From Streptomyces davaonensis JCM 4913 (GTDB taxonomy: Bacteria; Actinomycetota; Actinomycetes; Streptomycetales; Streptomycetaceae): a stretch of DNA of 64,000 nucleotides. The DNA lies in NCBI RefSeq assembly GCF_000349325.1, contig NC_020504.1, positions 3,382,053-3,446,052 on the forward strand. Direction: 5' to 3'. The notes beneath the pieces are model-generated. The model saw nothing but the letters and a program-made list of their open reading frames with translations, did no database searches and was not told the origin of the DNA. Positions 47,791-56,811 of the stretch are shown one piece after another; position 1 is the stretch's first letter; every line of letters begins with the position of its first letter. Position numbers and translations under genes: made by a program.

Positions 47791-48747
47791 TCAGCCCTGC
47801 GTAAGCCCCGCCACCAGTTCATCCGCCGCCCGATACGGATCCAGCTCCCCCGAAACGATCCGCTCCGCCAGCGCGCTCAGGCGACGATCCCCATGCAGGT
47901 CACCGATGCGTTCCCGCAACGCCGTAACCGCGATCGTCTCCACCTCCCGCGCCGCACGCGAGCGCCGTCGCTCGGTCAGGACACCGTGCTCCTCCATCCA
48001 GGCGCGGTGCTTCTCCAGGGCCTCCACGACCTCGTCGACGCCCTCGCTCCGCGCCGCCACCGTCTTCACGATCGGCGGCCGCCAGTCGCCGGGCCCCCGG
48101 GACTCGCCGAGGCCCAGCATGTGGTTCAGCTCGCGGGCCGTGGCGTCCGCGCCGTCCCGGTCGGCCTTGTTGACGACGTAGACGTCGCCGATCTCCAGGA
48201 TTCCGGCCTTGGCCGCTTGGATGCCGTCACCCATGCCCGGGGCCAGGAGAACCACGGACGTGTCCGCCTGGGACGCGATCTCGACCTCCGACTGGCCCAC
48301 CCCGACCGTCTCGACCAGGATCACGTCGCAGCCGGCCGCGTCCAGGACCCGGATGGCCTGCGGAGCCGCCCAGGCGAGGCCGCCCAGGTGACCCCGGGTG
48401 GCCATGGACCGGATGTAGACGCCGGGGTCGGAGGCGTGCTCCGACATGCGGACGCGGTCGCCGAGGAGGGCGCCGCCGGAGAAGGGCGAGGAGGGGTCCA
48501 CGGCGAGCACGCCGACCCGCTTGCCCTGTTTGCGATACGCCGTGACCAGCGCGGAGGTCGAGGTCGACTTACCGACACCCGGCGACCCCGTCAGGCCCAC
48601 CACATACGCCCCGCCCGTCAGCGGCGCCAGTGCCGCCATGACCTCCCTGAGCTGCGGAGACGCCCCCTCCACCAGGGAGATCAGGCGAGCCACGGCCCGC
48701 GGCCTGCCCTCCCTGGCCTGGGCCACCAGCGTGGAGACGTCCTGCAT
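47791..48747 (-). CDS. meaB: MeaB-type G3E GTPase, acyl-CoA mutase chaperone
   Basis: A 318-residue GTPase. Walker A GSPGVGKS (54-61), VLAVDPSSPFSGGALLGDRVRM in two parts, ILVETVGVGQSE (switch) and VVNKADRDGAD (NKxD base specificity). MeaB loads and protects adenosylcobalamin-dependent mutases, here methylmalonyl-CoA and isobutyryl-CoA mutases. ATG 48747 is chosen over GTG 48762 because GGAG lies 5 bases upstream. It follows the thiolase gene by 31 bases on the same strand, one operon. icmA and mce in the same window fit its role. Confidence 0.92.
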   Translation of the reverse strand: MQDVSTLVAQAREGRPRAVARLISLVEGASPQLREVMAALAPLTGGAYVVGLTGSPGVGKSTSTSALVTAYRKQGKRVGVLAVDPSSPFSGGALLGDRVRMSEHASDPGVYIRSMATRGHLGGLAWAAPQAIRVLDAAGCDVILVETVGVGQSEVEIASQADTSVVLLAPGMGDGIQAAKAGILEIGDVYVVNKADRDGADATARELNHMLGLGESRGPGDWRPPIVKTVAARSEGVDEVVEALEKHRAWMEEHGVLTERRRSRAAREVETIAVTALRERIGDLHGDRRLSALAERIVSGELDPYRAADELVAGLTQG

Positions 48748-48778
48748 CACAGCTCCGTTCACTCAAGGGAAAGACAGG

Positions 48779-49981
48779 TCAGGCCTTCGGTACCCGCACG
48801 ATCAGCGCGTCACCCTGGCCACCGCCACCGCACAGCGCGGCCGCGCCGACGCCACCGCCCCGCCGCTTCAGCTCCAGCGCCAGGTGCAGCACGAGACGCG
48901 CGCCCGACATGCCGATCGGGTGACCGAGGGCAATCGCACCACCGTTGACGTTCACCTTTTCCGTGGACACCCCGAGGTCCTTCATTGACTGCACGGCAAC
49001 CGCGGCGAAGGCCTCGTTGATCTCGATCAGGTCCAGGTCGGACGCGTCCAGGCCCTCCTTCTTCAGGGCGTGCAGGATCGCGTTCGAGGGCTGCGACTGG
49101 AGCGAGTTGTCCGGCCCCGCCACATTGCCGTGCGCGCCGATCTCCGCGATCCACTCCAGGCCCAGCTCCTGCGCCTTGGCCTTGCTCATCACGACCACCG
49201 CGGCGGCACCGTCGGAGATCTGCGAGGACGTACCGGCGGTGATGGTGCCGTCCTTGGCGAAGGCGGGCCGCAGCTTGCCCAGCGACTCGGCGGTCGTCTC
49301 GGCGCGGATGCCCTCGTCCTTGCTGAAGACGACGGGCTCGCCCTTGCGCTGCGGGATCTCGACCGGGGTGATCTCGGCCTCGAAGATGCCGTTCTTCTGC
49401 GCGGCGGCGGCCCGCTGGTGGGACAGCGCGGCGATCTCGTCCTGCTCGGGACGCTGGATGCCGAGGCGCGTGTTGTGCTTCTCCGTGGACTCGCCCATGG
49501 CGATGCCCTCGAAGGAGTCGGTCAGACCGTCGTGGGCCATCGAGTCGAGCATCTCGATGGCGCCGTACTTGAAGCCCTCGCGGGACTTCGGCAGCAGGTG
49601 CGGCGCGTTGGTCATGGACTCCTGGCCACCGGCGACGATGATGTCGAACTCGCCGGCGCGGATCAGCTGGTCGGCGAGGGCGATGGCGTCGAGGCCGGAG
49701 AGACAGACCTTGTTGACGGTCAGCGCCGGGACGTTCATCGGGATGCCGCCCTTGACGGCGGCCTGGCGGGCCGGGATCTGCCCGGCGCCGGCCTGGAGGA
49801 CCTGGCCCATGATGACGTACTGCACCTGGTCGCCACCGATCCCCGCACGGTCGAGGGCGGCCTTGATCGCGAAGCCGCCGAGGTCGGCTCCGGAGAAGGT
49901 CTTCAGCGAGCCCAGCAGTCGTCCCATGGGCGTACGGGCGCCCGCGACGATCACCGAGGTAGTGCCGTTCGTTCCAGACAT
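48779..49981 (-). CDS. Acetyl-CoA acetyltransferase (thiolase)
   Basis: A 400-residue biosynthetic-type thiolase condensing or cleaving acyl-CoAs. Nucleophilic Cys93 ([13 protein letters not shown]), [28 protein letters not shown] (catalytic His) and [10 protein letters not shown] (second Cys) are all present. ATG 49981 has AAGGGGA about 11 bases upstream. It is followed by meaB on the same strand and diverges from mce, linking beta-oxidation or butyryl-CoA formation to mutase metabolism. Confidence 0.93.
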   Translation of the reverse strand: MSGTNGTTSVIVAGARTPMGRLLGSLKTFSGADLGGFAIKAALDRAGIGGDQVQYVIMGQVLQAGAGQIPARQAAVKGGIPMNVPALTVNKVCLSGLDAIALADQLIRAGEFDIIVAGGQESMTNAPHLLPKSREGFKYGAIEMLDSMAHDGLTDSFEGIAMGESTEKHNTRLGIQRPEQDEIAALSHQRAAAAQKNGIFEAEITPVEIPQRKGEPVVFSKDEGIRAETTAESLGKLRPAFAKDGTITAGTSSQISDGAAAVVVMSKAKAQELGLEWIAEIGAHGNVAGPDNSLQSQPSNAILHALKKEGLDASDLDLIEINEAFAAVAVQSMKDLGVSTEKVNVNGGAIALGHPIGMSGARLVLHLALELKRRGGGVGAAALCGGGGQGDALIVRVPKA

Positions 49982-50129
49982 GAGGTGCGATCCCCTTCCA
50001 GCTTGCACAGCCGAGGAGTGAACGAGGGTTTACTTCGAATGTACTGAGTGGCACTCCGTGCCGTCACCGGGCTGTCGATGTGATCGCTGGCACGTTGCGT
50101 TACCACCTCGGGAGCGCTGCACTAACACC

Positions 50130-50570
50130 ATGCTGACGCGAATCGACCACATCGGGATCGCCTGCTTCGACCTCGACAAGACCGTCGAGTTCTACCGGGC
50201 CACCTACGGCTTCGAGGTGTTCCACTCCGAGGTCAACGAGGAGCAGGGGGTCCGTGAGGCCATGCTCAAGATCAACGATACGTCCGACGGCGGGGCGTCC
50301 TACCTCCAGCTCCTGGAGCCGACCCGCGAAAACTCCACGGTCGCCAAGTGGCTCGCCAAGAACGGCGAGGGCGTCCACCACATCGCCTTCGGCACCGCGG
50401 ACGTCGACGCGGACGCCGCCGACATCAAGGACAAGGGCGTACGCGTCCTGTACGAGGAGCCCCGACGCGGTTCCATGGGGTCACGAATCACCTTCCTGCA
50501 CCCCAAGGATTGCCATGGAGTACTGACAGAACTGGTCACTTCGGCGCCTGTTGAGTCACCTGAGCACTGA
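50130..50570 (+). CDS. mce: Methylmalonyl-CoA epimerase
   Basis: A 146-residue vicinal-oxygen-chelate enzyme interconverting the (2R) and (2S) epimers of methylmalonyl-CoA. Metal ligands can be placed at His7 (RIDHIGIA), Gln60 (YLQLLEP), His84 (VHHIAFGT) and Glu134 (VLTELV), and the catalytic-base region is Glu43 (GVREAML). It diverges from the thiolase-meaB operon across a 148-base promoter region. It supports the same propionyl-CoA/methylmalonyl-CoA pathway that feeds polyketide extender units. Confidence 0.93.
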   Translation: MLTRIDHIGIACFDLDKTVEFYRATYGFEVFHSEVNEEQGVREAMLKINDTSDGGASYLQLLEPTRENSTVAKWLAKNGEGVHHIAFGTADVDADAADIKDKGVRVLYEEPRRGSMGSRITFLHPKDCHGVLTELVTSAPVESPEH

Positions 50571-50780
50571 CCCTCGTACATATGGGCCGGTAGGGTTGGG
50601 GTCGGTCGTCGCTCTCGGGCGTTCGATCGCGGGCCGGGGTCCAGGTTTCGGGGGACGAGCGTCGGGGCAGCAGCCCATGCTCCGTCGTTGATCTGACACC
50701 ATTCCCCGGGGGCCCCGTTCGGCGGATGGACGGAGCTCGTATGGAGAGACTTGCGACCAGGGGACGGATGGGACCGCGCA

Positions 50781-53700
50781 GTGCGGGGCTACGAACGCCA
50801 GGAGCGAGAGCCGGCGGCTGACGTCGACCACCTCTCTCGGTTCGAGGCCGAGATGGAGCGGCTGAAGACCGAGCGGGAAAAGGCGATCCAGCACGCCGAG
50901 GACCTCGGCTACCAGGTCGAGGTGCTGCGCGCCAAGCTGCACGAGGCGCGGCGCACCATCATGTCCCGGCCCGAATTCGGCGGCGGTGACATCGGCTATC
51001 AGGCCGAGCAGCTGCTGCGGAACGCGCAGATCCAGGCCGACCAGCTGCGGCAGGACGCCGAGCGGGAGCTGAGCCAGGCCCGCGCGCAGACGCAGCGCAT
51101 CCTCCAGGAGCACGCCGAGCAGGCCGCGCGGCTCCAGGCGGAGCTGCACCAGGAGGCGGTCACCCGCCGCCAGCAGCTCGACCAGGAGCTCGCCGAACGC
51201 CGCCAGAACGTCGAGAGCCATGTCAACGAGAACGTGGCGTGGGCCGAGCAGCTGCGCGCCCGCAGCGAGTCCCAGGCCCGCCGCCTCCTCGACGAGTCCC
51301 GGACCGAGGCCGACCAGGCCATGGCGGCGGCCCGCGCCGAGGCCGAGCGGGTCACCGGCGAGGCCCGCCAGCGCCTCCAGAGCGAGGCCGAGGCGGCCCG
51401 CGCGGAGGCCGAGCAGCTGCTGCGCCGGGCCCGTACCGACGCCGAGCGGTTGCTGAACGCGGCCTCCAACCAGGCCCAGGAGGCCACCGACCACGCCGAG
51501 CAGCTCCGCAGCTCCACCGCCACCGAGTCGGACGCGGCCCGCCGCCAGGCCGGTGAGCTGAGCCGGGCCGCCGAGCAGCGGATGGCGGAGGCCGAGGAGG
51601 CGCTGCGCAAGGCGCAGTCCGAGGCGGAGAAGGTCCTCACCGAGGCCAAGGAGGCCGCGGCCAAGGCGCTCAGCACCGCCGAGTCGACCAACGAGCAGCG
51701 CACCCGTACGGCCAAGGAGCAGGTCGCCCGGCTGGTCAGCGAGGCCACCAAGGAGGCAGAGGCCACCAAGGCGGACGCCGAGCAGGTCGTCGCGGACGCC
51801 CGCGCGGAGGCTGAGAAGGTCCTGACCGAGGCCGCCGAGAAGGCCCGTACGCTCACCGCCGAGGAGAGCGCGACCCAGCTGTCGAAGGCGGCCAAGACGG
51901 CCGAGGACGTCCTCAACCGGGCGCAGGAGGACGCGAAGAACACCACCAAGGCCGCCGCCGAGGAGGCCGAGCGGATCCGCCGGGAGGCGGAGGCCGAGGC
52001 GGACCGGCTGCGCGCCGAGGCGCATGACATCTCCGAGCAGCTCAAGGGCGCCGCGAAGGACGACACCAAGGAGTACCGCGCCAAGACGGTCGAGCTCCAG
52101 GAGGAGGCGCGCCGCCTGCGCGGCGAGGCCGAGCAGTTGCGCGCCGACGCGGTCGCCGAGGGCGAGAAGATCCGCGCGGAGGCCCGCAAGGAGGCCGTCC
52201 AGCAGATCGAGGAGGCGGCCAAGACCGCCGAGGAACTGCTGTCGAAGGCCCGGCAGGACGCCGACGAGCTGCGGCAGGGCGCGGCCGCGGACAGCGAGAA
52301 GGTCCGCACCGAGGCCATCGAGCGCGCCACGACGCTGCGCCGGCAGGCCGAGGAGACCCTGGAGCGCACCCGGCAGGAGGCCGAGCGCCACCGCGACGAG
52401 GTCGTCGAGCAGTCCGAGGGCATCCGGGCCGAGGCCGAGCGGGCCGCGCGCGAGCTGCGCGAGGAGACCGAGCAGGCCATGGAGGCCCGGCGGCAGGAGG
52501 CCGCCGAGGGGCTGGCCCGGCTCCAGGCGGAGACCGAGCAGCGGCTGGCGGCCGCCGAGCAGGCGCTGACCGACGCACGTCAGGAGGCCGAGCGGATCCG
52601 CCGCGAGGCCGCCGAGGAGAGCGAGCGGCTGCGCACGGAGTCCGCCGAGCGGATCCGCGCGCTTCAGCAGCAGGCCGAGGCGGAGGCCGAGCGGCTGCGG
52701 GGCGAGGCTGCGGCGGACGCGTCCGCCTCCCGCGCGGAGGGCGAGGCCATCGCCGTACGCCTGCGTTCGGAGGCCGCAGCCGAGGCGGAGCGGCTGAAGT
52801 CGGAGGCGCAGGACAGCGCCGACCGGATGCGCGCCGAGGCGCAGGCCGCGGCCGAGCGCCTGGCCACCGAGGCGTCCGAGACGCTGGCCGCCGCCCAGGA
52901 GGAGGCCACCCGGCGCCGCCGCGAGGCCGAGGAGACCCTCGGTTCGGCGCGCCAGGAGGCCGACCAGGAGCGGGAGCGGGCCCGCGAGCAGAGCGAGGAG
53001 CTGCTGGCCTCGGCGCGCAACCGCGTGGACGAGGCGCAGGCCGAGGCGGTCCGGCTGGTCGAGGAGGCCGACCGGCGCGCCACCGAGATGGTGTCGGCGG
53101 CCGAGCAGCACGCCCAGCAGGTCCGCGACTCGGTGACCGGGCTGCACGAGCAGGCCCAGGAGGAGATCCAGGGGCTGCGCAGCGCCGCCGAGCACGCGGC
53201 GGAGCGCACCCGGCGGGAGGCCGAGGAGGAGGCGGACCGGGTCCGCGGCGACGCCTACTCGGAGCGGGAGCGGGCCTCGGAGGACGCGGGCCGGATCCGG
53301 CGCGAGGCGGCGCAGGAGTCGGATGCCGCAAAGGCGCTGGCCGAGCGGACCATGTCCGAGGCGATCGCGGAGGCGGAGCGGCTGCGCGCCGACGCCTCCG
53401 AGCACGCCCAGCGGGTCCGTACGCAGGCCTCGGACGCCATCGCCGAGGCCGACCAGGCGGCTTCGCGCACCCGGGCGGACGCCCGCGAGGACGCCAACCG
53501 CATCCGCTCGGACGCGGCGACGCAGGCCGACACCCTGATCACCGAGGCGCGTTCGGAGGCGGAGCGGCTCACCACCGAGACGGCCGAGGAGACCGAGCGG
53601 GTCCGCGCCGAGTCGGTCGCGAACGCCGAGAAGCTGATCTCGGACGCCACCGGCGACGCGGAGCGGCTGCGTGCCGAGGCCGCCGAGACGGTGGGCTCCG

Positions 53701-54629
53701 CGCAGCAGCACGCCGAGCGGGTCCGCGCCGAGTCGGAGCGGATGAAGGCGGACGCGCTGGCGGAGGCCGAGCGGGTCACCACGGCCGCGCGCGAGGAGGC
53801 CGAGCGGACCCTGGACGAGGCCCGCAAGGACGCCAACAAGCGGCGCTCGGAGGCGGCGGAGCAGGTCGACACGCTCATCACGGAGACCACCGCCGAGGCC
53901 GACAAGCTGCTCACCGAGGCGCAGACGCAGGCGCACAAGACGACCGCGGACGCCGAGGGCCAGGCCGACACCATGGTGGGCGCCGCCCGCAAGGAGGCCG
54001 ACCGGCTGGTCGCGGAGGCGACGGTCGAGGGCAACTCCCGGGTGGAGAAGGCCCGTACGGACGCGGACGAGCTGCTCGTCGGCGCCCGCCGGGACGCGAC
54101 CGCGATAAGGGAGCGCGCGGAGGAGCTGCGCGACCGCATCACCGGCGAGATCGAGAAGCTGCACGAGCGGGCCCGCCGCGAGGCCGCGGAGACCATGAAG
54201 TCGACCGGGGACCGCTGCGACGCGCTCATCAAGGCGGCCGAGGAGCAGCTGGAGAAGGCCCAGGCGAAGGCGAAGGAGCTGGTCTCGGAGGCCAACTCCG
54301 AGGCGGGCAAGGTCCGCATCGCCGCGGTGAAGAAGGCCGAAGGGCTGCTCAAGGAGGCCGAGCAGAAGAAGAGCTCGCTGGTCAAGGAGGCCGAGGAGCT
54401 CAGGGCCGAGGCGATCCGCGAGGCCAAGCGCACGGTCGAGGAGGGCAAGCGCGAGCTGGAGGTGCTCGTGCGCCGGCGTGAGGACATCAACGCCGAGATC
54501 TCCCGTGTCCAGGACGTCCTGGAGGCGTTGGAGTCCTTCGAGGCCCCTGCCGCGGGCAAGGACGGTGGCGTCAAGGCCGGCGCGACGGTCGGCGCCCCAC
54601 GATCGGGTGGCAAGCCGTCGGAGGGCTAG
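50781..54629 (+). CDS. scy: Scy, coiled-coil polarity organiser
   Basis: A 1282-residue protein, almost entirely coiled coil. Residues 1-80 (DVDHLSRFEAEMERLKTERE, LGYQVEVLRAKLHEARR) form a heptad-type, DivIVA-like start; the rest has long A/E/R-rich repeats (AEAERLR-, EEAERI-type) with hendecads, the 51-residue repeat described for Scy. The tail (about 1255-1282) is Gly/Lys/Pro-rich. Scy organises the tip polarisome with DivIVA and FilP and sets branch sites. GTG 50781 is chosen because it matches the N-terminus I recall for S. coelicolor Scy (MRGYE); the upstream TTG at 50751 is weak. filP follows. Confidence 0.92.
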   Translation: MRGYERQEREPAADVDHLSRFEAEMERLKTEREKAIQHAEDLGYQVEVLRAKLHEARRTIMSRPEFGGGDIGYQAEQLLRNAQIQADQLRQDAERELSQARAQTQRILQEHAEQAARLQAELHQEAVTRRQQLDQELAERRQNVESHVNENVAWAEQLRARSESQARRLLDESRTEADQAMAAARAEAERVTGEARQRLQSEAEAARAEAEQLLRRARTDAERLLNAASNQAQEATDHAEQLRSSTATESDAARRQAGELSRAAEQRMAEAEEALRKAQSEAEKVLTEAKEAAAKALSTAESTNEQRTRTAKEQVARLVSEATKEAEATKADAEQVVADARAEAEKVLTEAAEKARTLTAEESATQLSKAAKTAEDVLNRAQEDAKNTTKAAAEEAERIRREAEAEADRLRAEAHDISEQLKGAAKDDTKEYRAKTVELQEEARRLRGEAEQLRADAVAEGEKIRAEARKEAVQQIEEAAKTAEELLSKARQDADELRQGAAADSEKVRTEAIERATTLRRQAEETLERTRQEAERHRDEVVEQSEGIRAEAERAARELREETEQAMEARRQEAAEGLARLQAETEQRLAAAEQALTDARQEAERIRREAAEESERLRTESAERIRALQQQAEAEAERLRGEAAADASASRAEGEAIAVRLRSEAAAEAERLKSEAQDSADRMRAEAQAAAERLATEASETLAAAQEEATRRRREAEETLGSARQEADQERERAREQSEELLASARNRVDEAQAEAVRLVEEADRRATEMVSAAEQHAQQVRDSVTGLHEQAQEEIQGLRSAAEHAAERTRREAEEEADRVRGDAYSERERASEDAGRIRREAAQESDAAKALAERTMSEAIAEAERLRADASEHAQRVRTQASDAIAEADQAASRTRADAREDANRIRSDAATQADTLITEARSEAERLTTETAEETERVRAESVANAEKLISDATGDAERLRAEAAETVGSAQQHAERVRAESERMKADALAEAERVTTAAREEAERTLDEARKDANKRRSEAAEQVDTLITETTAEADKLLTEAQTQAHKTTADAEGQADTMVGAARKEADRLVAEATVEGNSRVEKARTDADELLVGARRDATAIRERAEELRDRITGEIEKLHERARREAAETMKSTGDRCDALIKAAEEQLEKAQAKAKELVSEANSEAGKVRIAAVKKAEGLLKEAEQKKSSLVKEAEELRAEAIREAKRTVEEGKRELEVLVRRREDINAEISRVQDVLEALESFEAPAAGKDGGVKAGATVGAPRSGGKPSEG

Positions 54630-54716
54630 CCAAGCAACCGGATTCGGGTGTCGTCTGGGGCCTTTGACCTAGTTTTTGGCAAGCCGTCCGACGGTTAGCC
54701 ACTCAAAAGGGGTGTC
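54609..54716. repeat. Imperfect direct repeat of the scy 3' end
   Basis: The last codons of scy (GGCAAGCCGTCGGAGGGCTA at 54609) recur 69 bases downstream (GGCAAGCCGTCCGACGGTTA at 54678), in the same frame and ending in a second TAG (54696-54698) encoding GKPSDG. Similarity extends loosely through GGTGTC. It looks like an old tandem duplication in the scy-filP gap. Confidence 0.6.
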
Positions 54717-54812
54717 ATTCTCCAGATCAAACACGTATCCGCTCGATGACACACCGCTTCGGCCCCTAGGATTCCACCTATCACCTCACCGGTCTCTTTC
54801 GACAGGAACCCC

Positions 54813-55748
54813 ATGAGCGACACTTCCCCCTACGGCTTCGAGCTTGTGCGGCGTGGGTACGACCGCGCTCAGGTGGACGAACGGATCTCCAAGCTCGTCT
54901 CCGACCGTGACAGCGCTCTCGCCCGCATCACCGCTCTGGAAAAGCGCATCGAGGAACTCCACCTCGAAACGCAGAACGCCCAGGCCCAGGTGACCGACGC
55001 CGAGCCGTCGTACGCCGGTCTCGGCGCGCGTGTCGAGAAGATCCTGCGCCTCGCCGAGGAAGAGGCCAAGGATCTGCGCGAGGAGGCCCGGCGCGCCGCC
55101 GAGCAGCACCGCGAGCTGGCCGAGTCGGCGGCCCAGCAGGTTCGTAACGACGCAGAATCGTTCGCGGCGGAGCGCAAGGCCAAGGCGGAGGACGAGGGCG
55201 TCCGGATCGTCGAGAAGGCCAAGGGCGAGGCCTCTCAGCTGCGCTCCGAGGCGCAGAAGGACGCGCAGTCCAAGCGCGAGGAGGCGGACGCCCTCTTCGA
55301 GGAGACCCGCGCCAAGGCCGCGCAGGCCGCCGCCGACTTCGAGACCAACCTCGCCAAGCGCCGCGAGCAGTCCGAGCGCGACCTGGCCTCCCGTCAGCAG
55401 AAGGCCGAGAAGCGCCTCGCGGAGATCGAGCACCGCGCGGAGCAGCTCCGCCTGGAGGCCGAGAAGCTGCGCACGGACGCCGAGCGCCGCGCACGCCAGA
55501 CCGTGGAGACCGCGCAGCGCCAGGCCGAGGACATCGTCGCGGACGCGAACGCCAAGGCCGACCGCATCCGTTCGGAATCCGAGCGCGAGCTCGCGGCGCT
55601 GACCAACCGCCGCGACTCGATCAACGCCCAGCTGACGAACGTGCGCGAGATGCTGGCGACCCTCACCGGCGCCGCGGTGGCCGCGGCCGGCAGCCCGGCC
55701 GAGGACGAGCCGATCTCCCGTGGGGTTCCGGCGCAGCAGACCCGGTAA
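54813..55748 (+). CDS. filP: FilP, intermediate-filament-like protein
   Basis: A 311-residue rod protein. A short head (SDTSPYGFELVRRGYDRAQV) is followed by heptad coiled coil (residues 20-85), a break at PSYAGLGARVE, then a long mixed heptad/hendecad rod to about 285 and a short tail. It matches S. coelicolor FilP nearly residue for residue in the parts I remember. It forms a network behind the hyphal tip together with DivIVA and Scy and stiffens the cell. It lies 183 bases after scy and probably has its own promoter in that gap, which ends CGACAGGAACCCC before the ATG. Confidence 0.95.
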   Translation: MSDTSPYGFELVRRGYDRAQVDERISKLVSDRDSALARITALEKRIEELHLETQNAQAQVTDAEPSYAGLGARVEKILRLAEEEAKDLREEARRAAEQHRELAESAAQQVRNDAESFAAERKAKAEDEGVRIVEKAKGEASQLRSEAQKDAQSKREEADALFEETRAKAAQAAADFETNLAKRREQSERDLASRQQKAEKRLAEIEHRAEQLRLEAEKLRTDAERRARQTVETAQRQAEDIVADANAKADRIRSESERELAALTNRRDSINAQLTNVREMLATLTGAAVAAAGSPAEDEPISRGVPAQQTR

Positions 55749-55794
55749 CAGCGGTCCCGGTAACGCCTCGGCGTACACCCGCTGAACACCTGCG

Positions 55795-55826
55795 AAGCCC
55801 TCTGCCACTGAGGTGGCAGAGGGCTT
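55795..55826 (+). terminator. Terminator after filP
   Basis: AAGCCCTCTGCCAC pairs perfectly with GTGGCAGAGGGCTT around TGAG, followed by TGTCCCGTTTT. It lies 46 bases after the filP stop. Confidence 0.85.
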
Positions 55827-55836
55827 TGTCCCGTTT

Positions 55837-55849
55837 TAGCGTGTCGGCA
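55837..55849 (+). promoter_or_regulatory. Leaderless promoter of the first ABC ATPase gene
   Basis: TAGCGT ends 6 bases before ATG 55849 and TGGCAG (55814-55819) lies 17 bases upstream as a -35 inside the filP terminator stem. There is no ribosome site. Confidence 0.5.
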
Positions 55850-56808
55850 TGATCGAGCTGGAAGGGCTGACCAAGCGGTACGGCGAGAAGGTGGCGGTCA
55901 ACAACCTCACCTTCACCGTCAGACCCGGCATCGTGACCGGGTTCCTCGGCCCCAACGGCGCCGGCAAGTCCACGACCATGCGCATGCTGCTGGGCCTGGA
56001 CCGGCCGACGGCGGGCGATGTCCGCATCGACGGCAAGCACTACGACCAGCTGAAGGACCCCCTGAAGTACATCGGGGCGCTGCTGGACGCGAAGGCCATG
56101 CACGGCGGGCGCAGCGCCTTCAACCATCTGCTCTGTCTCGCCCAGAGCAACGGCATCCCGAGGACACGGGTGCACGAGGTCCTCGACACCGTGGGCCTGA
56201 CCGCGGTGGCGAGGAAGAAGGCCAAGGGCTTCTCGCTCGGCATGGGCCAGCGGCTCGGCATCGCGGGCGCGCTGCTCGGCGATCCGCGGATCCTGATGTT
56301 CGACGAGCCGGTCAACGGGCTCGACCCCGAGGGCATCCACTGGATCCGCAATCTGATGAAGTCCCTCGCCTCCCAGGGCCGGACGGTGTTCGTCTCCTCG
56401 CATCTGATGAGCGAGATGGCGCTGACCGCCGACCATCTCGTCGTCATCGGCCAGGGCCGGCTGCTCGCCGACACGTCCATGGCCGACTTCATCGCCCAGA
56501 ACTCGCGCTCCTACGTCCGTATCCGCACCCCGCACCGGGACCGGCTGGTCGATGTCCTCCAGCGGGCCGGGATGACGGTCGTGCAGACCGGGAGCGGCCC
56601 GCTGGAGGTGGACGGGGGCAAGTCGGAGCGGATCGGGGAGCTGGCGGCGCAGCACCAGATCGTGCTGCACGAGCTGAGCCCGCAGCAGGCGTCTCTGGAG
56701 GAGGCGTTCATGCAGCTGACCGCGGAGTCGGTGGAGTACCACGCGCACTCCCAGGCGCCCCCGGAGCAGCGGCAGCCCTGGGGCGACGGCTGGCGGAAGG
56801 AGGGCTGA
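55849..56808 (+). CDS. ABC transporter ATP-binding protein (first of two paralogues)
   Basis: A 319-residue nucleotide-binding subunit. Walker A GPNGAGKST (34-42), signature SLGMGQRLGIAGALL in the degenerate form typical of this exporter group, Walker B ILMFDEPVNGLDP, and a DUF4162-like C-terminal region (RIRTPHRDRLVDVLQRAGMT). The permease gene follows after 3 bases. It is closely similar to the ATPase at 57694-58935, including KGFSLGMGQRLGIA and SHLMSEMALTADHL, so the pairs arose by tandem duplication. The substrate is unknown; bacitracin-type or lipid export is possible. Confidence 0.88.
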   Translation: MIELEGLTKRYGEKVAVNNLTFTVRPGIVTGFLGPNGAGKSTTMRMLLGLDRPTAGDVRIDGKHYDQLKDPLKYIGALLDAKAMHGGRSAFNHLLCLAQSNGIPRTRVHEVLDTVGLTAVARKKAKGFSLGMGQRLGIAGALLGDPRILMFDEPVNGLDPEGIHWIRNLMKSLASQGRTVFVSSHLMSEMALTADHLVVIGQGRLLADTSMADFIAQNSRSYVRIRTPHRDRLVDVLQRAGMTVVQTGSGPLEVDGGKSERIGELAAQHQIVLHELSPQQASLEEAFMQLTAESVEYHAHSQAPPEQRQPWGDGWRKEG

Positions 56809-56811
56809 GCG

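Noticed and set aside
50556..54164. 1202-residue open frame antisense to scy
   Set aside because: It is a Leu/Gly/Arg-rich mirror of the scy coiled-coil codons; extreme third-position GC keeps the opposite frame open. It has no conserved domain or start signal.
51000..54500. Repeated DNA in scy resembling a repeat array
   Set aside because: The repeats are coding, degenerate and of coiled-coil periodicity; no conserved spacers, so not CRISPR.
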